Part shown: positions 7,992 to 16,465 of the stretch, piece after piece
Numbering within the stretch: position 1 is the first letter of the stretch
Layout of the letters: every line of letters begins with the position of its first letter
NCBI GenBank assembly: GCA_004297165.1
Contig: SCUJ01000006.1
Location: 558,001-622,000 of the forward strand
Reading direction: 5' to 3'
DNA: 64,000 bases
Origin: Gammaproteobacteria bacterium
GTDB lineage: Bacteria; Pseudomonadota; Gammaproteobacteria; Eutrophobiales; Eutrophobiaceae
Notes under the pieces: generated by a model
Databases searched by the model: none
Told to the model about the DNA's origin: nothing
The model's input: only the letters and a program-made list of their open reading frames with translations
Made by a program: the position numbers and the translations under genes

Positions 7992-9950
7992 CTAGGCCGT
8001 CGCCGCTTCGGCGACCGGTTGCGCGGGGGCAAATTCATCTTCGGTTTTCAGGATGCCCAACTCTTCCAGTTCATCGGCGACGTACTCGAGATCCAGCCGT
8101 TCCAGCGTTTTGCGCGTGGGAATGCCCTGCTTGTTCCAGCCCTTGTATTGGTAATAGGTATCGAGCAGTTTCTGTTCGAACTCCTCGTTGCGGACCGCCC
8201 AGTGGTCTTCGGGCGGACGTTCGTGCATGCGCCGCAGGCCTCGTTTGACGTTCACGACTCTTACCATGGTGCGGATCCGCTGGAAGCACTTCCACAGCTT
8301 TTCCTTGCTCATATCGAGGCCAGTGGCCAGGGAGATTATCTGCGGGATGTTGTTCATGTGGTAGGCGACGCCGCCGCCGAACTGCCCACGGAAGGACGAG
8401 ACGAAACCGCAGAGGCCGATGGAGTCGTCGATATAGTGCATCGCCTCGTTCCAGTCGACGATGTCGCAGGTTGCCTGATCGGAGATCTCGTTGCGCTTTT
8501 CCCAGTTGAGGAAATACTGTTTGAATTTCTCGTCCGGCACAGCCTCCCATTTATTGACGAAGGCCTCGCGTTGTTCCCTGGTCGGCAAGGGATCCTGCGG
8601 GAAGGAACCCTCGATCTGGGTGATGCTCATCTTCTCGCCGGTTGCGATCATGAGGAAATAGGCGGGATTCAATTTGCCCAGTTTGATCGGCAGTTGTTCG
8701 AACTTCTTGGTCGTGTTGTGATCGTAGGCCTCGGCCCCGTTGCCGATGCGGATCGCGGCCTGGGAGACCCCGTCGGCCAGGATGTCGCCGATCCCTTCCC
8801 GGCGCACGATCTTTTCCAGCAGGTAGAAGAAACGCCCCCGGTTGTCGGCCGGCATGTCCGGGAAATCCGTGTCCTTGAGGATCCCGGCCTCGAGCAATTC
8901 CAGCGCGAAGGCCATGACCTGCGGGGTGGAATAGGAATCAACGCCATACTCCTGCGCCAGGCCGAGGATCTCGAAACTGAAATCGAGTTCGAGAAACGCC
9001 GCCATGTGATAGGTGTCCTTGCCAAAGCATTTGTAGGCGAATCTGGGCTTGCCGGGCCAGTTGATCACATTCCGGCATTTCTTGGAACAATTGAAACAGC
9101 CGGTCTGGCGATCCATGTGATCGTATTTCAGATGGGTCCAGCGCTCCTGGAGCTCGGCGCTCCAGAAATCCTTTCTGCGGGTCCGGGCGTTGCCCCAGGC
9201 GAAATGGTTATGGTGGAAGCTGTCGTCCTCATCGACCGCCATCCAGTCGCCGCAGCCGTCGCTCTCGCCGATCTTGCGGCGCATCTGGTGGGTCATTTCG
9301 AAGAGTTCCGCCGGACGCGCGACATGGATATCCTTGGTGCCGCGCACCGCTATGGCCTTCAGTCGCTTGTCTCCCATGATGACGCCCACGCCACGCGCCG
9401 CACTGGCATGATTGTGATCGATGGAGGCCATAAAGACGCGATTTTCCCCCGCCAGCCCGATGGCGGCCACTTGGACCTTGTAATCGCCGAGTTCCTGCTT
9501 CAGTAAATCTCCGGTCTCGGTCGTGCCCTTGCCACGGAGATGTGTGGCGTCACGAATCTCCACCTTGTCATTATTTATATAGAGATAAACAAGGTCCGGG
9601 GCCTTACCGCGAATAATGATCTTGTCGTAACCGGCATATTTAAGTTCGGGACCGAAGAACCCCCCGAAGAGGGAATGGGACATCAGATTGGTTTGCGGAG
9701 AGATCGTGTTGACCACGGTGCGGTTGGCGGCCGGGACAGGCGTGCCGTGGAGGAGCCCCGTGCTGAAGATCAGGAGGTTATCGGGTGAAAACGGGTCGGT
9801 ACCGGATTTGACGCGATCCCAGAGGATCTTCGCGGCGGACCCCTGCCCTCCAAGATACAGCTCGGCGGTATCCGGGTCGGTAGCCACCTTCTCGATGCTG
9901 CCTCGGGTAAGATTGATCTCCAGGTTAAAACCTGTCTCACTGTATCTCAT
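7992..9950 (-). CDS. Tungsten-type aldehyde ferredoxin oxidoreductase family protein, BamB-like
   Basis: The 652-aa protein has the AOR fold from its first residues (MRYSETGFNLEINL; GGQG near 34; GLAGEN near 165). Its [4Fe-4S] ligands are CFNCSKKC (Cys285, 288, 292) and Cys514 in IGLCGF. Motifs resemble BamB, the active-site subunit of class II benzoyl-CoA reductase, more than acid or aldehyde AORs: a histidine group FHHNHFAWGNAR at 245-256 and YKCFGKDTYHMAAF, where Cys308 is a candidate metal ligand. It is the first gene of the operon, with a GAGGAA site before the ATG. What is seen is the family and the BamB-like motifs. Benzoyl-CoA or another acyl-CoA as substrate is inferred, and carboxylate reduction remains possible. 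Confidence 0.85.
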   Translation of the reverse strand: MRYSETGFNLEINLTRGSIEKVATDPDTAELYLGGQGSAAKILWDRVKSGTDPFSPDNLLIFSTGLLHGTPVPAANRTVVNTISPQTNLMSHSLFGGFFGPELKYAGYDKIIIRGKAPDLVYLYINNDKVEIRDATHLRGKGTTETGDLLKQELGDYKVQVAAIGLAGENRVFMASIDHNHASAARGVGVIMGDKRLKAIAVRGTKDIHVARPAELFEMTHQMRRKIGESDGCGDWMAVDEDDSFHHNHFAWGNARTRRKDFWSAELQERWTHLKYDHMDRQTGCFNCSKKCRNVINWPGKPRFAYKCFGKDTYHMAAFLELDFSFEILGLAQEYGVDSYSTPQVMAFALELLEAGILKDTDFPDMPADNRGRFFYLLEKIVRREGIGDILADGVSQAAIRIGNGAEAYDHNTTKKFEQLPIKLGKLNPAYFLMIATGEKMSITQIEGSFPQDPLPTREQREAFVNKWEAVPDEKFKQYFLNWEKRNEISDQATCDIVDWNEAMHYIDDSIGLCGFVSSFRGQFGGGVAYHMNNIPQIISLATGLDMSKEKLWKCFQRIRTMVRVVNVKRGLRRMHERPPEDHWAVRNEEFEQKLLDTYYQYKGWNKQGIPTRKTLERLDLEYVADELEELGILKTEDEFAPAQPVAEAATA

Positions 9951-10029
9951 TGCTGTTCCTCATTCCGGGGCCACAAAACCTGATATTCATGAACAAGAAG
10001 GCATTCGCCTCCTGCTGGAGAATCATGTT

Positions 10030-10049
10030 TTGTAATCAGATAGTTACAA
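10030..10049. promoter_or_regulatory. Inverted repeat TTGTAA-N8-TTACAA, putative operator
   Basis: Perfect 6-base arms lie about 80 bases upstream of the AOR start codon. Position and symmetry suit a repressor or activator operator for the minus-strand operon. The binding protein is not identifiable in the window. Confidence 0.45.
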
Positions 10050-10060
10050 TCAACTCTAAA

Positions 10061-10080
10061 TTGAAACCGGGCAGTTTCAA
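10061..10080. promoter_or_regulatory. Inverted repeat TTGAAAC-N6-GTTTCAA, putative operator
   Basis: Perfect 7-base arms with a 6-base spacer begin 11 bases beyond the neighbouring inverted repeat, about 110 bases upstream of the AOR start codon. Two different palindromes one helical turn or so apart suggest overlapping regulators of the leftward operon. Confidence 0.5.
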
Positions 10081-10153
10081 GGAAAAATCTCTGCATAACT
10101 GCAATGCATGCCACGTGCGACGGGGATCTAACCTTGAGGCCAAAAAACCAGCA

Positions 10154-10167
10154 TTGATTTTGATCAA
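10154..10167. promoter_or_regulatory. FNR/ANR/DNR-type box, perfect match to TTGAT-N4-ATCAA
   Basis: The sequence TTGATtttgATCAA matches the FNR consensus at all ten fixed positions. Its centre is about 210 bases from the AOR start codon and 190 from the ligase start codon. A class II FNR promoter reading left would place a -10 at about 10126-10131, where the minus strand reads TTAGAT; this alignment is suggestive only. FNR-family control would mean expression under low oxygen. Confidence 0.65.
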
Positions 10168-10297
10168 CTTCACGATTGTTTTACAAACATTCAGCAGGAA
10201 AATTATGGGAGGTCAAGCAAATATCCATGAAATACCTCAGACAAATCCATCGCCTTGCGGCATTCGATCCTGATCTATGGTTGAATGAAATATATGC

Positions 10298-10320
10298 AAT
10301 GAACTACAACCGAGTTCATT
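10298..10320. promoter_or_regulatory. Inverted repeat AATGAACT-N7-AGTTCATT, putative operator of the ligase promoter
   Basis: Perfect 8-base arms with a 7-base spacer lie 30 bases before the ligase ATG and directly after a TATAT sequence that could be a -10 box. A site here would cover the transcription start, as expected for a TetR-type repressor released by an acyl-CoA. No such regulator gene is in the window. Confidence 0.55.
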
Positions 10321-10350
10321 CCTGACTGGCCGACCATGTATGGGGGGATC

Positions 10351-11994
10351 ATGAATCACCCGGATTATGAAATGCTAAGGCAACATCATGCCGCTTTGCC
10401 CATAGAGGCCAATATGATGAATACGCCTCTACGAGTCACGGATCTCATGGCCCGTGCTGAGGAGCTTTTCCCGCAACGCGAAATTCTTACTCGCAATGGG
10501 ACAGGATCGATCGAGCGTAGCGACTATGCAAGGGTCGGTGAACTGTCCCGGCGTCTGGCCGCCGGTCTCGTTGCCGTAGGGACTAGGCCTGGCGAGCGAA
10601 TAGCGACGCTCATGTGGAATCATGCCACGCACCTCGCCAGTTATTTCGCGGCGCCTGCCATAGACGCCGTATTGCACCCGTTGAATCCGCGGTTATCTCC
10701 GGAGGAAGTGGCCTATATCGTCGCCGACGCGGGGGATCGTGTTGTTCTGGTGGACGAGGCACTCCTGCCCTTCTGGCGCGAGGTCGAACGTTATGTCAGC
10801 GCGCCACTCGTTTTTGTGCATGGGACGACACAGGGGTACGGCAGGCTGGAAGATTTATTAATGCATGCGCCGCTCGCACAATGGCCGAGGCGCCCTGTTG
10901 ACGAACATGGACCTGTTTCGATTTGTTATACCTCCGGCACCACGGGACGCTCCAAGGGGGTCGTCTACTCGCACCGCTCCATCATCCTGCATGGCCTTGG
11001 CGTGTCGCTGCCGGATATCCTCGGTTTGTCGAGTAACGACACCATCTTCACTTTAACTCCCATGTTTCATGTCAACGGCTGGGGCATGCCCTACACCATC
11101 ACGATGCTGGGCGCGCGCCATATCCTCCCTGGTCCGCATATCACCCCTGAAGAAATACTCGACATGATGCAAAACGAACAGGTTAACGTGGCCTTTGGCG
11201 TCCCGACGATCTGGACGGCGGTACTCAATCAACTCGACGCGCATCCGGGCCGTTGGCGTCTGCATCCGGGTTTGCGGCTTTACTCGGGCGGGGCTGCGCC
11301 GCCGGCCGAGATGTTTCGTCGTTTTGATCAACTGGGCATTCGCCTGCAGGCTGGTTGGGGCATGACCGAAACTTCTCCGGTCGCGACTCAAGCCTGGCTC
11401 ACCCGGGAATTACGTGCTGAGGACGAATCCTCTCAGATGAAGGCGCGTACTACTGGTGGTCTGCCCCTGCCCCTGATCGATATGCGCATCGTCGATGATG
11501 CAGGCAAAGTACTGCCCTGGGATGACCAGGCCAAGGGGGAATTACAGGTGCGCGGACCGTGGATAGCGGAGTCTTATATCGGCCATCCTGAACCTGTTTC
11601 AGCGTGTACCGAAGACGGCTGGCTGAAAACCGGCGACATCGCCTGCATCCGGCCGGATGGGTACCTGCGCCTGGTTGATCGGCTGAAAGACCTGGTCAAA
11701 TCGGGTGGTGAATGGATCAGTTCCATCGACATGGAGAACGCCCTGATGTCACATCCCGATGTCTACGAGGCGGCGGTGATCGCCATTCCGGATGCCCATT
11801 GGGGAGAGCGCCCGTTAGCTATAGTAAAACTTAAGCCGGAACGGCAAACAGAACCCGACTCGATACGTAATTTCCTTCTGGGACGTTTCCCCCATTGGAT
11901 GGCGCCGGACAGGATCGAGGTTGTCGCCGAGTTGCCGAAGACATCCGTGGGCAAGCTGAATAAACGGCTACTGCGGGAATATTATGTAAAGTGA
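10351..11994 (+). CDS. AMP-forming acyl-CoA synthetase (AlkK/FadD type)
   Basis: This ANL-superfamily enzyme (547 aa) activates a carboxylic acid to its CoA thioester through an acyl-adenylate. It shows the P-loop YTSGTTGRSKGVVYSHR near residue 198, GWGMTETSP near 341, the TGD motif near 426 and a C-terminal lysine in SVGKLNKRLLR. Overall it resembles medium-chain AlkK-like ligases more than dedicated benzoate-CoA ligases, but substrate cannot be read from sequence. The ATG at 10351 follows a GGGGGG run; an in-frame ATG at 10336 has no ribosome site. It diverges from the AOR operon across a shared control region, so it may supply that operon's acyl-CoA substrate. Confidence 0.88.
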   Translation: MNHPDYEMLRQHHAALPIEANMMNTPLRVTDLMARAEELFPQREILTRNGTGSIERSDYARVGELSRRLAAGLVAVGTRPGERIATLMWNHATHLASYFAAPAIDAVLHPLNPRLSPEEVAYIVADAGDRVVLVDEALLPFWREVERYVSAPLVFVHGTTQGYGRLEDLLMHAPLAQWPRRPVDEHGPVSICYTSGTTGRSKGVVYSHRSIILHGLGVSLPDILGLSSNDTIFTLTPMFHVNGWGMPYTITMLGARHILPGPHITPEEILDMMQNEQVNVAFGVPTIWTAVLNQLDAHPGRWRLHPGLRLYSGGAAPPAEMFRRFDQLGIRLQAGWGMTETSPVATQAWLTRELRAEDESSQMKARTTGGLPLPLIDMRIVDDAGKVLPWDDQAKGELQVRGPWIAESYIGHPEPVSACTEDGWLKTGDIACIRPDGYLRLVDRLKDLVKSGGEWISSIDMENALMSHPDVYEAAVIAIPDAHWGERPLAIVKLKPERQTEPDSIRNFLLGRFPHWMAPDRIEVVAELPKTSVGKLNKRLLREYYVK

Positions 11995-12007
11995 ACAATG
12001 AGATGAC

Positions 12008-13645
12008 TCAAGGCTGACTGTGAATCCGGTTTCGGCCGCCGGCCTTGGCCTGGTAGCAAGCGTCGTCGGCCCGTCTGATGATTTCTGTGATGTTGTCATC
12101 GTCATGCGAAATCGCCACCAGGCCGATACTGGCGCCGATATCGAACACCAGTCCTTGCCACATAAAGCGAAAACCCCGCACGACATCCAGTATGGCGTTC
12201 GCCACGCGTTTGGCCTGCTCGATGGAACAATTTTCCAGCAATACGGCGAACTCGTCCCCGCCGAGGCGCGCCAAGGTGTCGCGTTTGCGGATCGGCTCCT
12301 GTAATAGTTGTCCAAGGCGGCGCAGCAGTTCGTCGCCGGCAATGTGTCCACAGGTATCGTTGATGAGCTTGAACTTGTCGAGGTCTATGAAGCACAGGGC
12401 GTTGTCGGTTTGTTGCTGTTTCGCCGTCTTGATCACCCGTTGCAACCGTTTCTCGAACTCGCGCCGGTTGACGAGGCCGGTCAGGGCATCGTAAGACGCC
12501 TGGTAAGACAATTGCGATGACAGTTCATGGGCCTCGGTGATATCGAGCAGGGCGCAGCAGATAACCTTTTCGCCGCTCAGTTCCATGGATCTGGCGTTGA
12601 GCGATACCCACTGCGGCCGCTTTCCTCCCTCGCCGTCGATTAACTGAAATTCATGTCCATAGACTTCCGGACCGGCAGCCACCACGCGAGTGTAATTCTC
12701 CCGCGCCTCTTTGCGATCAAACAGGGAGGTCACCGGATGATCCTTGATCGCGTCGGACTTTTTCTGGAACAAGGTTTCCGCCATGGCATTGGCGTACAAG
12801 ACCTTCCCGTCGGACAGGCGATGAATCAATAGCGCGACCGGCGAGGTATCCGCGATCAGACGGAATCTGGTCTCGCTGTCCCGCAAGGCCTGTTCCGCCT
12901 TGAGGCGCTCGGTGATATCGCGGGAAAAGGTGCAGGAGGCGGCTTGCCCTTCATAGACAAAGTTGTTGACGCTGATCTCGACGGGATAGAAGCTGCCGTC
13001 CTTTTTCTTATGCTCGCGGATTATCGATTCCAGATCGCCCGCATGGGCGCCATCCCAGACCGATTTATAGATCTCCGGGGTGCATCCGGGATCCAGGTCA
13101 TATACGGTCAACGAGGTCAATTCACCGTAAGTGTACCCAGTATTCTTGCAAGCACGTTTGTTGGCGTAATTAATCCGCGCATCCTCGTCACTCATGTAGA
13201 CGGATTCCACCGCGTTATCGATGATGAAACGCATGATCTCCATCTGCTGCTGGGATTTTTTACGTTCGGTGATATCCCGGGCGAAAGAGAACGAATAAAA
13301 CTCGTCCTCGAAAGCGGTAAGTCTGATTGAAACCTCCACGGGGAATATAGTCCCATCCTTCCTCCGATGCCTGCTTTCGAAGGTTGCCTCTCTTTCCTGA
13401 TGCACCTTTCCCGCGATATTGGCGACATTGTCGGAAATAGTCTTAAGGTCAGGATCGATGTCAGACGTGTTCATGGCGATCAGTTCCTCGTAACTGTAGC
13501 CGAGAACGCGACAGGCGCTTTTGTTGACATAGATGACGCTGCCGTCGCCCGTACACAGGTAAAAGGCATCGACGGCGTTTTCCACCGCGAACTGTAATTG
13601 TTTCATCAGCCGCGAGGCGACGTTATTATCGGTTTTTTCGGACAT
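12008..13645 (-). CDS. Triple-PAS diguanylate cyclase
   Basis: The 545-aa cytoplasmic sensor has three PAS/PAC units (about residues 15-130, 140-260 and 270-385), each ending in a FSRDITER-like or LLDITEA PAC signature. A C-terminal GGDEF domain follows. The active-site motif RLGGDEFAVLLEN is intact and an RKRD inhibitory I-site precedes it by five residues, so it should make cyclic di-GMP and be product-inhibited. No EAL domain or transmembrane segment is seen. The start at 13645 is preferred to one 63 bases upstream because PAS1 begins shortly after it. It converges on the acyl-CoA ligase with 13 bases between the stops. Confidence 0.9.
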   Translation of the reverse strand: MSEKTDNNVASRLMKQLQFAVENAVDAFYLCTGDGSVIYVNKSACRVLGYSYEELIAMNTSDIDPDLKTISDNVANIAGKVHQEREATFESRHRRKDGTIFPVEVSIRLTAFEDEFYSFSFARDITERKKSQQQMEIMRFIIDNAVESVYMSDEDARINYANKRACKNTGYTYGELTSLTVYDLDPGCTPEIYKSVWDGAHAGDLESIIREHKKKDGSFYPVEISVNNFVYEGQAASCTFSRDITERLKAEQALRDSETRFRLIADTSPVALLIHRLSDGKVLYANAMAETLFQKKSDAIKDHPVTSLFDRKEARENYTRVVAAGPEVYGHEFQLIDGEGGKRPQWVSLNARSMELSGEKVICCALLDITEAHELSSQLSYQASYDALTGLVNRREFEKRLQRVIKTAKQQQTDNALCFIDLDKFKLINDTCGHIAGDELLRRLGQLLQEPIRKRDTLARLGGDEFAVLLENCSIEQAKRVANAILDVVRGFRFMWQGLVFDIGASIGLVAISHDDDNITEIIRRADDACYQAKAGGRNRIHSQP

Positions 13646-13834
13646 GTTCAAGGATACTTCTCTCCCCCACTCCCAAGGCATGATGCCACTTGAGATTTCA
13701 CAAATCACCCCTCTTTTTCCAAATGTAGCAAATGTTTACAAACTCCTGGTTGCCGTGTTCTAAGAGGATGGATAGTATCCTCGGGTTTAACGGGGCATGT
13801 CTGATTTACACCAAGCAATCAGGGGGGATATCCA

Positions 13835-14272
13835 ATGCAACACTCGACAGGCTGTCGGTTGATAGGCAAGCGGCCGGTAATGTCCCACCACACGCAGGAG
13901 CAGCGCAATAAGGCGGAATGCGTTATGGAGTTCTATCAGCGCGTGGTGATAGAAAATAATTTCGAAGTCGCGCCCCAATACATCAAGGAACCCTATATCC
14001 AGCATAACGCCAAGGTCGCCAATGGTCTTGCCGGACTCATACTGTTCGCCAAGGGTTTGACCGAAAAATACCCCGGAATGACTTACGAATTTAAACGGAT
14101 ATTCGTGGACGGCGATTATGTCATCCTCCACTCCCATGTCATCACCAAAACGGGCCAGCGCGGGGTCGCGGTAATCGACATGTTCCGGCTGGATGGCGAC
14201 AAATTGGCGGAACACTGGGACGTCATTCAGAACATCCCGGAAACCACCCTGAACGGCAATCCCATGGTGTAA
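13835..14272 (+). CDS. SnoaL/NTF2-like small protein
   Basis: The 145-residue product has the SnoaL-like pattern: an N-terminal helix, YIQHNAKVANGLAG, IFVDGDYVILHSHV and a C-terminal sheet DMFRLDGDKLAEHWDVIQ. Family members include small isomerases, cyclases and hydrolase-like proteins, and many of unknown function. A GGGGGG ribosome site precedes the ATG at 13835, favouring it over 13880. It lies 18 bases before the bifunctional beta-oxidation gene, so it is probably the first gene of that operon. Its substrate is unknown. Confidence 0.8.
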   Translation: MQHSTGCRLIGKRPVMSHHTQEQRNKAECVMEFYQRVVIENNFEVAPQYIKEPYIQHNAKVANGLAGLILFAKGLTEKYPGMTYEFKRIFVDGDYVILHSHVITKTGQRGVAVIDMFRLDGDKLAEHWDVIQNIPETTLNGNPMV

Positions 14273-14290
14273 CGTCAGGCTGGTCGCGAC

Positions 14291-16450
14291 ATGATGACGA
14301 TTTATTCCGGCGATGCCATCCAGTTGTTGCCGCTCGACGAAGGCTTCATTGAGCTGAATCTCGACGCCACGCGCGCTTCAGTCAATATCTTCAACGCGGC
14401 TGCGGTGGCGGAGCTCAACGCCGCGCTTGACATCCTGGAAACCAAAAAAGATGTCAGGGGACTTCTCATAACCAGCGCCAAGAATTCATTCGTCGCCGGG
14501 GCGGATATCGACGAATTCCTCCCCCTGTTCAGGTCCGGTAAGACGGCCATTCAGACAGAGATCGCCAAGAACAACCGCAACTACAATCGCCTCGAAGACC
14601 TGCGCATGCCCGTGGTCGCGGCGATCAACGGCGCGGCGCTCGGCGGCGGTTTCGAATTGTGCCTGGCGTGCGATTACCGCATCGCGAACACAGCCGGGCA
14701 GATCGGATTCCCGGAATGTTCCCTCGGCATCCTTCCCGGTTGGGGCGGAACCGTCCGCTTCCCGCGCCTGGCTGGAATCGATACCGCTATCGAATGGATC
14801 GCCCTCGCGCAGATTTTCGATCCCGCCACGGGCTTGAAGGCCGGAGTTCTTGACGCGGTAGTCGCACCCGAGAAGCTGCGGGAGGCCGCCTTGCACACCT
14901 TGCGTCAATGCAGCGCCGGTAAACTGGATTACAAGGAACGCCGCCGCCGTAAACAAGCGCCACTGCGGCACAATGCTATTGAACTCACCCTGGCCGTCGA
15001 GTCCGCGAGGGGTATGGCGCTTGCCAAGATCGGTCCGAATTATCCGGCGCCGCTGGCGGCGATTGATGCAATGCAGAAAGCCGCGGGGCTCGATCGCAAC
15101 GCGGCGCTCCGGGTGGAAGCGGAGGCATTTGCCGAACTGGCGGGTTCCGATCCGGCCCGAGCCCTCGTCGGGATTTTCCTTAATGATCAGGCCGTGGCCA
15201 AGAAGGCCAAAGACTGGATCAAACAGGCGGATAAAATAAACGAGCGCGCGGCCGTGATTGGCGCAGGCATCATGGGCGGCGGGATCGCCTTGCAGTCCGC
15301 CATGCAGGGCGTGCCCATAATCATGAAGGATATTGCCCAGGCCGGCCTGGATCTGGGGTTTACCGAGATCAACAAGCACCTGGCCAAACGCGTCGAACGC
15401 GGCGGAATGACCCCGGCAAAGATGGGACAGGCGCTCATCAGCATCACGCCAGCCTTGAGTTTTAATGGGTTCAAAGGCGTCGATATCGTGGTCGAGGCCG
15501 TGGTGGAAAATCCGAAGGTTAAGCAGACCGTTTTGGCCGAGGTCGAACGCGAGCTTGCGGAACACGCCATTCTAACGTCCAACACCTCGACGATATCCAT
15601 CTCCTTTCTCTCTCAGTCGCTCAAACGGCCGGAAAATTTTTGCGGGATGCATTTCTTCAACCCGGTGCACGCCATGCCGCTGGTCGAGGTCATTCGCGGC
15701 AAGCGGACCTCGGATCGCGCGATCGCCCGCACCGTCGCCTTCGCTCATGCCCTCGGCAAGAAACCGGTGGTCGTGAATGATTGTCCCGGATTCCTGGTGA
15801 ATAGGGTGTTGAATCCCTATTTCTTCGCCTTCCTTATGTTGGTGCGGGACGGCGCGGATTTTCAACAGGTGGATCGGGTCATGGAGCATTGGGGCTGGCC
15901 CATGGGACCGGCGTACCTGATCGACGTAATCGGCATCGATACCATCGTACATAGCGAACCGGTGATGGCGCGGGGCTATCCGGATCGCATGACCCTGTTC
16001 GAGAATGCCGCCACGGATGTACTCTGTCGGGCGGGCCGTCTCGGCCAGAAGAACGGCCAGGGTTTCTACGATTACCAGCCGGATCAACGGGGCCGGCCGC
16101 GTAAACAACCCTCGGTCGCGACCGCGGAGTTATTGGAACGCCATGTCGCGCGCCGCCAGGAATTCAGTAAAGAGGAGATCATCGCCCGCATGCTGATCCC
16201 CATGGCCACCGAGATGGCGCGTTGTCTGGAGGAGGGCATTGTGGCGAGCGCCGCGGAGGCCGACGCGGCCCTGATTCATGGCCTGGGTTTTCCGCGCTTT
16301 CGTGGCGGCATCTGCCGCTGGATGGATACCGTGGGGCTCAAGGCCGTATGCGAAACGGCCGATCGGTATGTCTCTCTCGGCGGTCTCTACCGGATACCCG
16401 AAGGATTGCGACGTCTGGCCGCGGACGGCGTGAGCCACTATGCGATCTAA
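14291..16450 (+). CDS. FadB/FadJ-type enoyl-CoA hydratase / 3-hydroxyacyl-CoA dehydrogenase
   Basis: The 719-aa protein has the usual order: N-terminal crotonase domain (oxyanion region FVAGADIDEF near 68; both catalytic glutamates in GGGFEL and GFPECSLG), then an NAD-binding dehydrogenase domain (VIGAGIMGGGIA near 323), the catalytic histidine in MHFFNPVHAMPLVEV and two C-terminal HADH helical domains. It would hydrate an enoyl-CoA and oxidise the 3-hydroxyacyl-CoA. The thiolase gene follows 15 bases downstream, as in fadBA-type operons. Whether it works on fatty acids or on ring-cleavage products of an aromatic or alicyclic acid is open. Confidence 0.92.
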   Translation: MMTIYSGDAIQLLPLDEGFIELNLDATRASVNIFNAAAVAELNAALDILETKKDVRGLLITSAKNSFVAGADIDEFLPLFRSGKTAIQTEIAKNNRNYNRLEDLRMPVVAAINGAALGGGFELCLACDYRIANTAGQIGFPECSLGILPGWGGTVRFPRLAGIDTAIEWIALAQIFDPATGLKAGVLDAVVAPEKLREAALHTLRQCSAGKLDYKERRRRKQAPLRHNAIELTLAVESARGMALAKIGPNYPAPLAAIDAMQKAAGLDRNAALRVEAEAFAELAGSDPARALVGIFLNDQAVAKKAKDWIKQADKINERAAVIGAGIMGGGIALQSAMQGVPIIMKDIAQAGLDLGFTEINKHLAKRVERGGMTPAKMGQALISITPALSFNGFKGVDIVVEAVVENPKVKQTVLAEVERELAEHAILTSNTSTISISFLSQSLKRPENFCGMHFFNPVHAMPLVEVIRGKRTSDRAIARTVAFAHALGKKPVVVNDCPGFLVNRVLNPYFFAFLMLVRDGADFQQVDRVMEHWGWPMGPAYLIDVIGIDTIVHSEPVMARGYPDRMTLFENAATDVLCRAGRLGQKNGQGFYDYQPDQRGRPRKQPSVATAELLERHVARRQEFSKEEIIARMLIPMATEMARCLEEGIVASAAEADAALIHGLGFPRFRGGICRWMDTVGLKAVCETADRYVSLGGLYRIPEGLRRLAADGVSHYAI

Positions 16451-16465
16451 GGGGGGATTCAGCCG

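Larger units (their letters stand above)
9951..10350. promoter_or_regulatory. Divergent control region between the AOR/Hdr operon and the acyl-CoA ligase
   Basis: No gene is evident in these 400 bases. The region is AT-richer than its flanks and holds four symmetric sites, listed separately: inverted repeats at 10030-10049, 10061-10080 and 10298-10320, and an FNR-type box at 10154-10167. A TATAT run at 10290-10294 could be a -10 element for the rightward gene. The density of perfect palindromes argues for at least two regulators acting on the divergent promoters. Confidence 0.7.
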
